Positions 1 to 8,441 of a stretch of 64,000 nt of DNA are shown one piece after another. The stretch covers positions 1 to 64,000 of the forward strand of contig JADMIJ010000011.1 in NCBI GenBank assembly GCA_015478655.1, given 5' to 3'. Both the position numbers and the translations under genes were made by a program. Within the stretch, counting starts at the first letter, position 1, and the number at the start of each line of letters is the position of its first letter. The DNA comes from Acidimicrobiales bacterium (GTDB lineage: Bacteria > Actinomycetota > Acidimicrobiia > Acidimicrobiales > RAAP-2). Under the pieces are notes generated by a model, which made no database searches, had not been told where the DNA came from, and saw only the letters and a list, made by a program, of their open reading frames with translations.

Positions 1-48
1 TACACGCTCACGCCGACGCCAAACGCGTAATCAAAATCGCGGCGGGCC

Positions 49-1041
49 CTAAGGCAGCAGGCCGGCCACGTCGGCCCGCTCGGCCTCGAGCTCCTCGGTG
101 GTGATGCGGATCCGCGCCGTGGCGAACTCGTCGTGGGGCAGTCCCTCGACCACGCTCCATCCACCCGACCCGTTGGTCCGCACCGGAAAGCCGAATTGCA
201 ATCCCTCCGGCACCCCGTACTCGCCACGGGAGATGACGGCCAGCGAGGTGAACTCGTCACCCGGGGTCGCCCCGCGGATGCTGGCCACGGAGTCGATTGC
301 CGCATTGGCCGCGGAGGCCGCGGAGGAGAGACCGCGCGCCTCGATGATGGCGGCGCCCCGCTTCTGGACCGTGGTGATGAACTCCCCCTGGAGCCAGTCG
401 ATGTCGTCGATGACCTCCCCGGCCGGCTTGCCGCCGAGGAGGGCGTTGGCGTAGTCGGGGAACTGGGTGGCGGAATGGTTGCCCCAGATGGCCATGTTGG
501 TCACTGAGGCCACCGGGACCCCGGCCCGGTGAGCGAGCTGGCTCTTGGCCCGGTTCTCGTCGAGGCGGGTCATGGCGAACCAGCGGTCACCCGGCACCTC
601 GGGGGCACTCGACCTGGCAATCAGGCAGTTCGTGTTGCATGGATTGCCTACCACCAGCACCCGCACATCCGAGGCGGCGCTGGCGGCGATGGCGCGCCCC
701 TGGGGGCCGAAGATCCCCCCGTTGACCGTCAACAGGTCTCCTCGTTCCATTCCCGCCTTGCGCGGGATGGAGCCGACCAGCAGCGCCCACGAGGTGCCGT
801 CGAAGGCAGTATTGAGATCGGTGGTGGTTACGATATCGCTGACCAGCGGAAACGAGCAGTCGTCGATCTCCATGACCACTCCCTCGAGCGCCTTCATGGC
901 CGGCTCGATCTCGAGGAGCCGGAGCACCACCGGCTGATCGGGGCCCAGCAGTTGGCCCGAGGCGATGCGGAACAGAAGGGCGTAGCCGATCTGGCCCGCG
1001 GCCCCGGTGACGGTGACGTGGATCGGAGAGTTGGCGGCCAT
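49..1041 (-). CDS. mdh: Malate dehydrogenase
   Basis: Cytosolic TCA-cycle enzyme interconverting malate and oxaloacetate with NAD(H). The 330-residue product has the Rossmann loop TGAAGQIG (12-19), the mobile-loop arginines in IPRKAGMER (92-100), the catalytic Asp in RLDENR (D161, with R164) and the catalytic His in IWGNHS (H189). All key residues are present and the length is normal for the cytosolic-type MDH branch. The ATG has no upstream Shine-Dalgarno sequence but a TAGCCT hexamer 7 nt away, suggesting a leaderless mRNA. It lies 94 nt after icd on the same strand, so two consecutive TCA enzymes are neighbours but probably have separate promoters. The 48 nt beyond the stop at the window edge show no feature. 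Confidence 0.97.
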   Translation of the reverse strand: MAANSPIHVTVTGAAGQIGYALLFRIASGQLLGPDQPVVLRLLEIEPAMKALEGVVMEIDDCSFPLVSDIVTTTDLNTAFDGTSWALLVGSIPRKAGMERGDLLTVNGGIFGPQGRAIAASAASDVRVLVVGNPCNTNCLIARSSAPEVPGDRWFAMTRLDENRAKSQLAHRAGVPVASVTNMAIWGNHSATQFPDYANALLGGKPAGEVIDDIDWLQGEFITTVQKRGAAIIEARGLSSAASAANAAIDSVASIRGATPGDEFTSLAVISRGEYGVPEGLQFGFPVRTNGSGGWSVVEGLPHDEFATARIRITTEELEAERADVAGLLP

Positions 1042-1048
1042 GGAGGCG

Positions 1049-1054
1049 AGGCTA
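1049..1054 (-). promoter_or_regulatory. Leaderless-type -10 hexamer of mdh
   Basis: TAGCCT on the minus strand ends 7 nt before the mdh ATG, the spacing that puts transcription start on the start codon itself. No convincing -35 hexamer is visible. The same hexamer at the same distance precedes tsaD and, at 8 nt, glmS. Confidence 0.55.
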
Positions 1055-1058
1055 ATCG

Positions 1059-1072
1059 GACCGGTTCCGGTC
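1059..1072. repeat. Inverted repeat upstream of the mdh -10
   Basis: GACCGG-TT-CCGGTC, two perfect 6-bp arms with a 2-nt centre, lies just upstream of the -10 in the place a repressor or activator would bind. The background is GC-rich, so chance is possible. Confidence 0.3.
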
Positions 1073-1135
1073 GGTCGACCCTGGCCGTCCCTTCGATGTC
1101 ACCGTGGCTGCCTCGGTGACGGTGCGGCCCGGGCC

Positions 1136-2332
1136 CTACAGCCGGTCCACGATGGCAGCAGCGAACTCCGAGCACTTGACCTCGGTGGCGCCGTCCATCA
1201 GACGGGCGAAGTCGTAGGTGACCACCTTGTCGGCGATGGTGGCCTCGAGGGCGGCAACGATGTCCGCCGCCGCCCCGGTCCAACCCAGGTGCTCGTACAT
1301 CATGACTCCGGACAGCAGGACCGAACCCGGATTGACCTTGTCCTGCCCGGCATATTTGGGAGCCGTCCCATGGGTGGCCTCGAAGATGCCGTGACCGGTG
1401 ACGTAGTTGATGTTCCCGCCGGGGGCGATGCCGATTCCGCCGACCTGAGCCGCCAGTGCATCGGAGAGATAGTCGCCGTTGAGATTGGTGGTGGCGATCA
1501 CGTCGAACTCTTCGGCCCGGGTGAGCACCTGTTGCAACGTGATGTCGGCGATGCCGTCCTTGACCAACAGCTTCCCGTCCGGCTTGCCCTCACAGTCGTC
1601 CCAACCGACCGCCACGTCCGCAAACTCCTCCCGCACCAGCTCGTAGCCCCAATTGCGAAATGCGCCCTCCGTGAATTTCTGGATGTTCCCCTTGTGGACC
1701 ATGGTCACGCTCGGCCGCCGGTGGGAGAGGGCGTAGTTGATGGCCGCCCGGATCAGCCGTTTCGACCCGAATTCGGAGATCGGCTTGATGCCGATGCCCG
1801 AGCCCTCGCGTACCTCCCAGCCCATCTCGTCGCGGAGGAAGGCGGAGAGCTTGGCCGCCTCCGGGGTGAAGGCCTCGGCCTCGAGGCCGGCGTAGATGTC
1901 CTCGGTGTTCTCGCGGAAGATCACCATGTCGACCTTCTCGGGGTGCAGCACCGGGGAGGGCACGCCGGTGAACCAGCGCACGGGGCGGAGGCAGACGTAG
2001 AGGTCGAGGATCTGTCGGAGCGCCACATTGAGGGAGCGGATCCCACCGCCGACCGGTGTCGTCAGCGGCCCTTTGATCCCGATCAGGTGGGAGCGGAAGG
2101 TCTCGACGGTCTCGTCCGGCAACCAGCTGCCGGTCTCGTCGAATGCCTTCTGCCCGGCCAGGACCTCCTTCCATGCCACCGACTTGCCGTGCTTGGCAGC
2201 AGCGGCGTCCAGGACCAACTTGGCTGCCGGCCAGATGTCCACGCCGGTGCCATCGCCCTCGATGAACGGGATGATCGGTTGGTCGGTGACGTGGAGGGTC
2301 CCATCAGGTCCCTGCGTGATCAGATCGGGCAT
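1136..2332 (-). CDS. icd: NADP-dependent isocitrate dehydrogenase
   Basis: Oxidatively decarboxylates isocitrate to 2-oxoglutarate, making NADPH. The 398-residue protein is a homodimeric bacterial-type IDH. Visible are the substrate-binding SLNVALR (S100, N102, R106), R116, R140 and Y147 in [11 protein letters not shown], catalytic K214 in VHKGNI, metal-binding D287/D291 in NGDYLSD, and HGTAPKYAG (H321-K326-Y327), whose Lys-Tyr pair marks NADP rather than NAD specificity. I start at the ATG of [10 protein letters not shown]: the frame is open further upstream, but that stretch is low-complexity, and a TAGGCT hexamer sits 7 nt before this ATG. Neighbours are mdh downstream and a DUF1905 gene 176 nt upstream. 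Confidence 0.97.
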   Translation of the reverse strand: MPDLITQGPDGTLHVTDQPIIPFIEGDGTGVDIWPAAKLVLDAAAAKHGKSVAWKEVLAGQKAFDETGSWLPDETVETFRSHLIGIKGPLTTPVGGGIRSLNVALRQILDLYVCLRPVRWFTGVPSPVLHPEKVDMVIFRENTEDIYAGLEAEAFTPEAAKLSAFLRDEMGWEVREGSGIGIKPISEFGSKRLIRAAINYALSHRRPSVTMVHKGNIQKFTEGAFRNWGYELVREEFADVAVGWDDCEGKPDGKLLVKDGIADITLQQVLTRAEEFDVIATTNLNGDYLSDALAAQVGGIGIAPGGNINYVTGHGIFEATHGTAPKYAGQDKVNPGSVLLSGVMMYEHLGWTGAAADIVAALEATIADKVVTYDFARLMDGATEVKCSEFAAAIVDRL

Positions 2333-2339
2333 GGGCGGC

Positions 2340-2345
2340 AGCCTA
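2340..2345 (-). promoter_or_regulatory. Leaderless-type -10 hexamer of icd
   Basis: TAGGCT on the minus strand ends 7 nt before the icd ATG; no ribosome-binding site lies between. It supports both a leaderless transcript and the short icd start. Confidence 0.5.
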
Positions 2346-2508
2346 CCGGCACCATTCCCCGCCTTGGCCCGCTCAGCGGTCCGTTCGACTCGAGCGGGCA
2401 CCGGATCGCTCACGGCTCGGGGCGATGGCCGACTGGCCTGACGGATCGGCCACCTCCCTCGGCTTGACGCCAGGGCGCAGCCCCGCGCGGTCGCAACCAA
2501 AAACCAAA

Positions 2509-2775
2509 TCAGTTGTCCATCCGCTCCAGGAGGTGGACGTCCACGCTCTGACCCGCCTCCTTCCCGATCGCAGTCCGGAGGTCGGACTTGACGGGAAGTT
2601 TGTGGGTGCCGTCGCCCAGGGCCATGAACCGGAACGGCTGTCCGTCGATGGTGCCCCGCACCTTGATCAGCCCGCGCGTCCCGAAGAATTCTGCCGAGCC
2701 GTCCATGACCACGTAGGTCCAGCCACCGGGATTCGGGCTCTTCTGCAGGGTGGCGGTGAACCGCTTGTCCAACAT
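2509..2775 (-). CDS. DUF1905 domain protein
   Basis: An 88-residue soluble protein of the DUF1905 family, a small beta-barrel domain of unknown function. The family pattern is visible: an N-terminal [17 protein letters not shown] strand with the GGW turn, a central [14 protein letters not shown] segment and a C-terminal [17 protein letters not shown] strand. The ATG of MLDKRF is chosen because a GAGGAGG ribosome-binding site lies 6 nt upstream; the earlier in-frame TTG would place that site inside the gene. It sits alone between metF (126 nt away) and icd (176 nt away). No catalytic residues are known for the family, so no function is assigned. Confidence 0.85.
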   Translation of the reverse strand: MLDKRFTATLQKSPNPGGWTYVVMDGSAEFFGTRGLIKVRGTIDGQPFRFMALGDGTHKLPVKSDLRTAIGKEAGQSVDVHLLERMDN

Positions 2776-2900
2776 GCTTTGCCTCCTCAACGCCTGTGCG
2801 CCCCGGATGGCGTTCGGCTACGACAGGAGAGACGTCCACACGGCGCGGAACTCATCGGCATCTGGCAACGCCGACTGTTGGCGGGGCAAGTCGGTCTCGC

Positions 2901-3764
2901 TCAGACGGCTGCCAACCCGAGGGTGGAGTAGATCTCGCGGGTGGCGCTCGAACGGTTGAGTGTGTAGAAGTGAAGCCCGGGGACGCCCACGCCCAGGAGC
3001 TGGTCGCACAGCTCGGTGGCGATCGCCACTCCCTCGTCCCTGACGGCGTCCTTGCCTCCGCGACCGTCGGCGGCTTGCAGGCGGTCGACCATCCACGCCG
3101 GTACGGCGGCCCCCATGGTGGCCATGCGGGGCACCGAGCTCAGGCTGGTCACCGGCATGATGCCCGGGAGCACCGGCTTGTCCACGCCTCGCTCGGCGAG
3201 ATCCTCCACCAGCCCGACGTACTCGGACGCCTCGAAGAAGAACTGCGAGATGGCGAAGTCGGCCAGGGCCAACTTGGTGGCCAGGTGATCGCGGTCACTG
3301 GCCACGTCGGGCGACAGCGGATGGCAGGTCGGCTGCGCGGCCACGCCGACCGAAAAGCCGCCGATGGCTCTGGCCAGCTCGACCAGCTCATAGGCGTGGT
3401 TCAACTCGCCGGGGCCGTCGTCGGGTCCGGTCGGGGGGTCACCGCCCAGCGCCATGAGGTTCTCCACTCCGGCCATCCGGTACGCCACCAGGATGTCGGC
3501 GAGCTCCAGCCGGGAGTGGGCCACACAGATCAGATGCGCCATCGGGACCAGCGTCGTGGTGCGCAGCATGCCCGTGACCAGATCGAAGGTGCGCTGACGC
3601 GACTCCGCCCCACCCCGATAGGTGACCGACACGAATGAAGGGCCGAGGGGTTCGAGGTCGCGGAGCGTCTTCACCAGGGTGGCCTGCTCCGCGTCGGTCT
3701 TGGGGGGGAAGAACTCGAACGAGTAGGTCCTGCCCTTGGCCAGCAGATCGGCGATGCGGGTCAT
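2901..3764 (-). CDS. metF: 5,10-methylenetetrahydrofolate reductase
   Basis: FAD-dependent enzyme reducing 5,10-methylene-THF to 5-methyl-THF, which supplies the methyl group for methionine synthesis. The 287-residue TIM barrel begins with the family signature SFEFFPPKT (15-23), whose Glu17 is the catalytic acid, continues with FVSVTYRGG, and has the ALGGDPP segment and the PGIMPV segment typical of the folate/FAD site. The length fits the bacterial single-domain form without the regulatory domain. A TAGGAT hexamer 9 nt before the ATG and the absence of a Shine-Dalgarno sequence suggest a leaderless or nearly leaderless mRNA. FolD, which makes its substrate, is encoded about 1.2 kb upstream. 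Confidence 0.96.
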   Translation of the reverse strand: MTRIADLLAKGRTYSFEFFPPKTDAEQATLVKTLRDLEPLGPSFVSVTYRGGAESRQRTFDLVTGMLRTTTLVPMAHLICVAHSRLELADILVAYRMAGVENLMALGGDPPTGPDDGPGELNHAYELVELARAIGGFSVGVAAQPTCHPLSPDVASDRDHLATKLALADFAISQFFFEASEYVGLVEDLAERGVDKPVLPGIMPVTSLSSVPRMATMGAAVPAWMVDRLQAADGRGGKDAVRDEGVAIATELCDQLLGVGVPGLHFYTLNRSSATREIYSTLGLAAV

Positions 3765-3773
3765 AACCGCTGG

Positions 3774-3779
3774 ATCCTA
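3774..3779 (-). promoter_or_regulatory. -10 hexamer of metF
   Basis: TAGGAT on the minus strand, 9 nt before the metF ATG, so the transcript would start 0-3 nt upstream of the gene. Confidence 0.45.
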
Positions 3780-3858
3780 CCGCCAGGTGCCCGGTCCCAC
3801 CCATGGCCAGAGCCTCGCCGGGGCCGGCACCACGGTGGCGCCGGGGTGGGGTGCCGGA

Positions 3859-4644
3859 TCAGCGGGAGGGCTTCGAGCCGATCCGGGCGGAGAGGCGGGC
3901 CAACGCGGTGCTCAACTCCGTGTTGCGGGCCCGTCGGGCCTCGTCCGCCTGCGCCAGCTGCAACCCGGACGGCGGTGACGCCCCGTGGTGGAGGAGCCGG
4001 TCTGCCTCGATGGCGAACGCCAATCCCCGCAGAGCGGTGGCGGCCGAGGTGGCCAGCGCTGCAGCCTGGGGATCGGGGGCGGCGGAGGTGGTGTGCTCGA
4101 GGGCGGAAGCCGCCTTCTCCACCTGGACCTCCACCGCCCCGCGCAGTTGCGCGTCATCGGAGACGGCATTGCCGGACACCAGCGACTGCCGGGCCAGCTG
4201 GGCGTCGCTCAGGGCAGGAACCACGGCCCGGTGCCAATCGTCCTCGAGACCTCGTCTCTTCCGCGACCGGAGCAGCAGGGCCACCAGCACGATGGCGGCC
4301 ACCAAGGCGATGATGACGCCGATCAGTGCCCATGGGGTCTGTGACGATGAGTGTGTCGGCGCCAGGGTGGTCGTCGTGGTGGGAGCGGTCGTCGTCGTGG
4401 TCGGCACGGTCGTGGTCGTGGTTGGCACCGTCGTGGTCGTGGTCGGCACGGTCGTCGTGGTGGTGGCCGGCACCGTGGTGGTCGGCGGTTGGATCGTGGT
4501 GGTGGTGACGGCGGCCAGCACGACCCGGGCCCTCCCCGGGTTCGCCGCGTCCGCCAGCCCTCCCGCCGGTGCGACCGTGCCCAGCACGACCGCCATCGCC
4601 CCGAGGCCAATCGTCACCGGGGTGAGGACCCCGCGCCGGGTCAT
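3859..4644 (-). CDS. Thr-rich stalk, single-pass membrane protein of unknown function
   Basis: Not recognised as a named family. The 261-residue protein has a hydrophobic N-terminal segment (about 8-33) that looks like a signal peptide ending near ADAANPG, then an extracellular stalk (47-96) made almost only of Thr with Val/Pro in a VPTTTTT heptad repeat, a transmembrane helix (about 104-125, followed by RSRKRR), and a cytoplasmic Ala/Leu-rich helical part (133-261) with many charged residues. The stalk would be a natural target for O-mannosylation. The topology, outside stalk and inside helical domain, suggests an envelope anchor or sensor, but that is inference. Its ATG overlaps the upstream cupin stop (ATGA), so the two are translationally coupled. 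Confidence 0.7.
   Translation of the reverse strand: MTRRGVLTPVTIGLGAMAVVLGTVAPAGGLADAANPGRARVVLAAVTTTTIQPPTTTVPATTTTTVPTTTTTVPTTTTTVPTTTTTAPTTTTTLAPTHSSSQTPWALIGVIIALVAAIVLVALLLRSRKRRGLEDDWHRAVVPALSDAQLARQSLVSGNAVSDDAQLRGAVEVQVEKAASALEHTTSAAPDPQAAALATSAATALRGLAFAIEADRLLHHGASPPSGLQLAQADEARRARNTELSTALARLSARIGSKPSR
4385..4468. repeat. 21-bp tandem repeat encoding the Thr stalk
   Basis: On the plus strand, units beginning ggcac(g/c)gtcgtggtcg recur with a 21-bp period (4403, 4424, 4445), encoding VPTTTTT on the minus strand, flanked by further GTC/GTG triplet runs. Such DNA can gain or lose units by slippage without breaking the frame. Confidence 0.75.
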
Positions 4645-5009
4645 CTGGGCTCGCTCCGCCCGAAGTCGTCCTCGAGCCGCACGATGTCGTCCTCCCCGAA
4701 GTACTCCCCGTGCTGCACCTCGACGAAGATGACATCGGACTCCGTCGCGTTCTCGATCCGGTGGTTGGTCCCCACCGGGATGTCCACCGAGCCACCGGCA
4801 ACGAGTTCGGACTGCACTCCGTCGATCGTGACCAGGGCGGTTCCGCGGACGATGAACCAGTGCTCGGATCGGCGGGCATGGCGCTGGTAGCTCAGACGCC
4901 TGCCCGGAAGCACCACGATGCGCTTGACCTTGTGCGTGCCGTCATCGTCGAGGACGGTGTAGCTCCCCCACGGCCGCTGGTCGGTCTCGAGCCCGGCCCG
5001 CGGGCTCAT
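4641..5009 (-). CDS. Cupin protein, mannose-6-phosphate isomerase type II-like
   Basis: A 122-residue single-domain cupin. It resembles the C-terminal isomerase half of bifunctional mannose-1-phosphate guanylyltransferase / mannose-6-phosphate isomerases: RPWGSYTVLDD near the start, then KVKRIVVLPGRRLSYQRHARR-SEHW with the metal-binding His pair, and later VDIPVGTNHRIEN with the second cupin motif. It may interconvert mannose-6-phosphate and fructose-6-phosphate, or only bind sugar; the guanylyltransferase domain is absent. The ATG of MSPRAG is chosen because it overlaps the folD stop as ATGA. Coupling to folD upstream and the Thr-stalk membrane protein downstream is tight. A role in making mannose for glycosylation of that Thr stalk is an attractive but untested idea. 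Confidence 0.8.
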   Translation of the reverse strand: MSPRAGLETDQRPWGSYTVLDDDGTHKVKRIVVLPGRRLSYQRHARRSEHWFIVRGTALVTIDGVQSELVAGGSVDIPVGTNHRIENATESDVIFVEVQHGEYFGEDDIVRLEDDFGRSEPR

Positions 5010-5860
5010 GAGGCGCGCTCGGCGGCACGAACCGCGTTTCGGAGCAGCATGGCCCGGGTCATCGGACCCACGCCGCCGATCCGCGGGGTGATCCAACCGG
5101 CGACCTCGGCCACTGACGCATCAACGTCAGACAGTAACCTCTTGCCCTCCCACGACGTGCCGGCCCCGACGACGGCGGCACCGGGCTTGATCATCTCCGG
5201 CGTCACCAGACCGGCCCGGCCGGCCGCCGCTACCACCACGTCACCCTGGCTGACCAGACCCGCCAGATCGTCGACACCGGTGTGCACCACGGTCACCGCT
5301 GCGTTGCAACCGGGTCGTTTCATAGCCAGCAACAAGGCCAAGGGACGCCCGATGGTCAGGCCTCGCCCGATCACGACCACGTGGCGGCCCTCGACGGGCA
5401 CGTCGTTGGCCTGCAACAGCTCCACGATGCCGGCCGGCGTGCACGGGAGCGGTCCGCTCGCTCCCATGACCAGCCTCCCGAGATTCACCGGATGCAGACC
5501 GTCGACGTCCTTGTCGGGATCGACCGCCAACAGCACCCGCTCCTCGTCGAGACCGTCCGGCAACGGGAGCTGCACCAGGTAGGCGTGGATGGAGGGGTCG
5601 GCATTGAACCGGGCCACCGCTGCCTCCAGTTCGGCTTGAGACACGTCGGCGGGCAGGTGCTCGTGGGCCGAATGGATACCCACTTCGGCGCAGTCGGCGT
5701 GTTTCATGGCCACGTAGCGCGCACTCGGACCGTCCTCACCGACCAGGATGGTCCCGAGGCCCACCGTCACCCCGGCTGACTTCAGCCTGGCCACCCGATC
5801 GGTGACCTCGGCCCTGATCTTGGCGGCCAGCAGCTCGCCATCCAGGATCGCCGCCGTCAT
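5006..5860 (-). CDS. folD: Bifunctional methylene-THF dehydrogenase / methenyl-THF cyclohydrolase
   Basis: Makes 10-formyl-THF from 5,10-methylene-THF with NADP, feeding the two formyl transfers of purine synthesis (PurN and PurH, encoded just upstream). The 284-residue protein has the YVAMKHADCAEVGI segment with the catalytic Tyr and Lys, the QLPLPDGLD substrate loop, the DVDGLHP segment and the NADP loop VVIGRGLTIGRPLALLL, where the usual GRS reads GRG. I start at the ATG of MTAAILDG, which has GGGGAGG 6 nt upstream; an in-frame TTG lies inside that ribosome-binding site. It follows purH by 73 nt and overlaps the cupin gene by 4 nt. Confidence 0.96.
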   Translation of the reverse strand: MTAAILDGELLAAKIRAEVTDRVARLKSAGVTVGLGTILVGEDGPSARYVAMKHADCAEVGIHSAHEHLPADVSQAELEAAVARFNADPSIHAYLVQLPLPDGLDEERVLLAVDPDKDVDGLHPVNLGRLVMGASGPLPCTPAGIVELLQANDVPVEGRHVVVIGRGLTIGRPLALLLAMKRPGCNAAVTVVHTGVDDLAGLVSQGDVVVAAAGRAGLVTPEMIKPGAAVVGAGTSWEGKRLLSDVDASVAEVAGWITPRIGGVGPMTRAMLLRNAVRAAERAS

Positions 5861-5933
5861 CGCTGTCCTCCCCAAGGCCGGCAGTGGGCCCGGGCGGCGG
5901 TCGTCAACATGGACAGCGCAATCTCACCAGGGC

Positions 5934-7502
5934 TCAGTGCCGGAAGTGGCGCTCGCCACCGGTCATGACCATGGCCATCCCGGCCTCGTCGGCGGCGGCC
6001 ACCACCTCGGCGTCCCGGATCGAGCCCCCTGGTTGCACGACGGCAGCCACCCCGGCATCGGCCAGGACCTGGAGGCCGTCGGGGAACGGGAAGAAGGCGT
6101 CGCTGGCCGCGGCCCCCCCGGTGGCCCGGGTCCCGGCCTTGGACACGGCGATCTCCGCCGCCACCACCCGTGACTGCTGGCCGGCCCCGATCCCCACGGC
6201 CTGACCGTCGGTGACCACGGCGATGGCGTTGGAGGTGGTGCGGGCACAGACCTTCCAGGCCAGGTCCAGGTCCCTCCATTGGGCCTCGGTCGGTCGCGCC
6301 CTGGTGGCCACCTGCCAGGTGGAGGGATCGGCGAGGAACCGGTCGGCGTCCTGCACCAGCATGCTCGCCCCGAGCCCCCGGAACTGTCGGACCTGCGGCT
6401 CGGGGGGCGGGGCGGACAGGAGACGGGTCGCCTTGCGCTTGGAGGCCAGGGCCGCCAACGCCGCCTCGTCGTAGGAGGGGGCGATGATCACATCGGCCTG
6501 GGGGCCGGCGGCGACGGCATCGGCCACGTCCGCCGTCACGGGGCCCCCGATGGCCACGATGCCGCCGAACGCCGACTGCGGGTCGCAGTCGAGGGCCCGC
6601 TGGTAGGCCACGACCAGATCCCCGTGCCGGGCCGCCCCGCACGGGTTGGCGTGCTTGATGATGGCGACCACGACCTCGCCGCCTTCCGTCGGGACGAGCT
6701 CGTGGACCAGACGCCAGGCCGCATCGGTGTCGAAGATGTTGAGGTACGAGAGCTCCTTGCCCCCGTGCTGGACCATGTCGTCCCACCAGGAGTGCTGGCC
6801 GACGATCCGGTAGCGGGCCCCGTGCTGGTGCGGATTCTCGCCGTACCGGAGCGATCCCGCCCGGTCCAGCACCAGGTGGATGGAGGGGGGGAGGAGGGCG
6901 GCGGTGTCGAACTCGAGCGCCCCCGAGGATGCGTCCGCCGCCTCCGTCAGGGGCTCCCGCCCGTCGAGCCACTCGACGATGGCGGCGTCGTAGCCGGCGG
7001 TGTGGGCGAACGCCTCGCGGGCCAGGCGCTGCCTGGTGTCGAGCGACAGCGAGCCGTCGCGCCGCAGTTCGTCGAGGACGGCCCCGTACTCACGGGGGTC
7101 CACGACCACGCCCACGTGATCGTGGTTCTTGGCCGCGGCCCGCACCATGGTCGGTCCTCCGACATCGATCAACTCGACGGACGGATCGGAGGAGAAGGGG
7201 TAGAGGTTGCACACCACCAGGTCGATGAGCCCGATCCCCAGCCGGTCGAGGGCGTCGAGGTGCTCGGGCTGGGACCGATCGGCGAGGATGCCACCGTGGA
7301 TGGTGGGGTGCAGGGTCTTGACCCGCCCACCGAGCATCTCGGGGGCGCCGGTGAGGTCAGCCACCTCACTGTGGGCGATGCCGGCCTCGCCCAGGGCCGT
7401 CGACGTCCCGCCGCTCGAGACCAGCTCCCAGCCAAGATCCGACAGGCCGCGGGCCAGGTCGACCAGCCCGGTCTTGTCGTAGACGGACAGCAGCGCCCTC
7501 AT
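5934..7502 (-). CDS. purH: Bifunctional AICAR transformylase / IMP cyclohydrolase
   Basis: Catalyses the last two steps of de novo IMP synthesis. The 522-residue protein has an N-terminal MGS-like cyclohydrolase domain (LSVYDKTGLVDLARGL at the start, GGRVKTLHPTIHGGILA around 58-74) and a C-terminal transformylase domain with the catalytic KHANPCGAA Lys-His pair near residue 265 and the late SDAFFPFPDG and IQPGGS-like (VVQPGGSIRD) segments. All motifs look intact and the length is standard. The ATG overlaps the purN stop (ATGA), so the two formyl-THF-dependent purine enzymes are made together, with folD next. Confidence 0.98.
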   Translation of the reverse strand: MRALLSVYDKTGLVDLARGLSDLGWELVSSGGTSTALGEAGIAHSEVADLTGAPEMLGGRVKTLHPTIHGGILADRSQPEHLDALDRLGIGLIDLVVCNLYPFSSDPSVELIDVGGPTMVRAAAKNHDHVGVVVDPREYGAVLDELRRDGSLSLDTRQRLAREAFAHTAGYDAAIVEWLDGREPLTEAADASSGALEFDTAALLPPSIHLVLDRAGSLRYGENPHQHGARYRIVGQHSWWDDMVQHGGKELSYLNIFDTDAAWRLVHELVPTEGGEVVVAIIKHANPCGAARHGDLVVAYQRALDCDPQSAFGGIVAIGGPVTADVADAVAAGPQADVIIAPSYDEAALAALASKRKATRLLSAPPPEPQVRQFRGLGASMLVQDADRFLADPSTWQVATRARPTEAQWRDLDLAWKVCARTTSNAIAVVTDGQAVGIGAGQQSRVVAAEIAVSKAGTRATGGAAASDAFFPFPDGLQVLADAGVAAVVQPGGSIRDAEVVAAADEAGMAMVMTGGERHFRH

Positions 7503-8146
7503 GGCGAGACCTCCGACGGTGCTCCCGCTTCATCTCCGGCCTTCGCCGCCAACTCGTCGATGAACTGGCGGATGGTCTGGGGATAGAGCGTCCGTTCCAC
7601 TTCTTTGATCCGCTCGTGCAAGGTCTTCTCCGTATCGTTCGGCAGCACCGGTACCGAGGCGCGGGCCAGTACCGGGCCGGCGTCCATCTCCAACGTAGCG
7701 ACATGGACGGTGGTCCCCGTCTCGGCCACCCCGGCGGCCAGGGCGTCCGCCACCGCGTGCCAGCCGGGAAAGGCCGGCAGCAGGGCCGGATGGGTGTTCA
7801 GGATGCGGCCGGGGTAGGCGGTGTGGATCGGCTGGCCGAGCACCGTGCCGAACCCGGCCATGGCCACCACGTCAACGCCCCCCGCCACCAGCGCTTCGGT
7901 TACCGCCACCGTGTAGGCGTGGCGGTCGAACGCCGCCCCGAATCCTCCGAAGCGGGACCGGTCGACCAGTTGGGCGGGAATGCCAGAGGCCGCGGCGATG
8001 TCGAGGGCGCGACAGGTGCGGTCGGCGATCACCAGGCGGACAGGGAGACCGGCGGCCACCATGGCTTCGAAAATGGTGCCGGAACCGGAGACCAGGACCG
8101 CGAGGTGCAGGACGGGCGGGGAGTCTCGAGATGCGCCGGAACCCAC
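7499..8146 (-). CDS. purN: Phosphoribosylglycinamide formyltransferase
   Basis: Transfers a formyl group from 10-formyl-THF to GAR in purine synthesis. The 215-residue product shows the N-terminal VLVSGSGTIFEAM loop, where the usual GSGSNL reads GSGTIF, the catalytic motif ILNTHPALLPAFPG with the Asn and His, and the downstream GTTVHVATLEMDAGPVL segment carrying the catalytic Asp. The start is a GTG without a strong ribosome-binding site; the family core begins about 11 residues later. It is first gene of the purN-purH-folD group and is preceded by a 295-nt gap containing strong hairpins. Confidence 0.95.
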   Translation of the reverse strand: MGSGASRDSPPVLHLAVLVSGSGTIFEAMVAAGLPVRLVIADRTCRALDIAAASGIPAQLVDRSRFGGFGAAFDRHAYTVAVTEALVAGGVDVVAMAGFGTVLGQPIHTAYPGRILNTHPALLPAFPGWHAVADALAAGVAETGTTVHVATLEMDAGPVLARASVPVLPNDTEKTLHERIKEVERTLYPQTIRQFIDELAAKAGDEAGAPSEVSP

Positions 8147-8238
8147 GGGCGCACGCTACCAGCGCCGCCTCGCCTCGATTCCCCCCTTGTGTGGGCGCGG
8201 GGCCCGGTGCTGGCGTCCCGGACCGACCGGACCGGAGC

Positions 8239-8279
8239 GACGTGGCCCACCGGCCTGCCTCCGGTTGTGGGCCCACGTC
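8239..8279. repeat. Large bulged hairpin upstream of purN
   Basis: Arms GACGTGGCCCACCGG and CCGGTTGTGGGCCCACGTC pair over about 15 bp with small bulges around a 7-nt loop. It lies 93 nt before purN and 163 nt after the HAD stop. No U-run follows on either strand. It could be a terminator for the HAD transcript or part of a purN leader. Confidence 0.5.
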
Positions 8280-8328
8280 ACTCGGTCCCCCTGCCCGGGG
8301 AATGCCCCTCGTGGCTGATGTATCGGCA

Positions 8329-8345
8329 CGGAACCGGCGGTTCCG
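8329..8345. repeat. Inverted repeat, possible terminator after the HAD gene
   Basis: CGGAACC-GGC-GGTTCCG has perfect 7-bp arms around a 3-nt centre, 97 nt downstream of the HAD stop. It has operator-like symmetry as much as terminator-like structure. Confidence 0.35.
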
Positions 8346-8441
8346 AAGTGAAAGTTGCCGAGATCCCAGCCGAGGCTGCGGGTCCCTCGACCGGTCGGTT
8401 CCCGGCCGGCACGCAGAGCACCCGCCGCGGCGGCGCTCCGC

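Larger units (their letters stand above)
8147..8441. other. Intergenic region before purN with hairpins
   Basis: A 295-nt stretch between the end of the HAD gene and the start of purN. I see no gene in it. It holds two inverted repeats described separately (8239-8279 and 8329-8345) and must contain the purN promoter, but no clear -35/-10 pair stands out. It is long for this window, where most gaps are under 100 nt. Confidence 0.6.

Noticed and set aside
3650-3670. T-loop-like GGTTCGAGGTC suggesting a tRNA
   Set aside because: It lies inside metF, with no acceptor or anticodon stems around it.
6279-7586. A 435-codon plus-strand open frame opposite purH
   Set aside because: Antisense shadow of purH with a Gly/Val/Arg bias and no recognisable domain.
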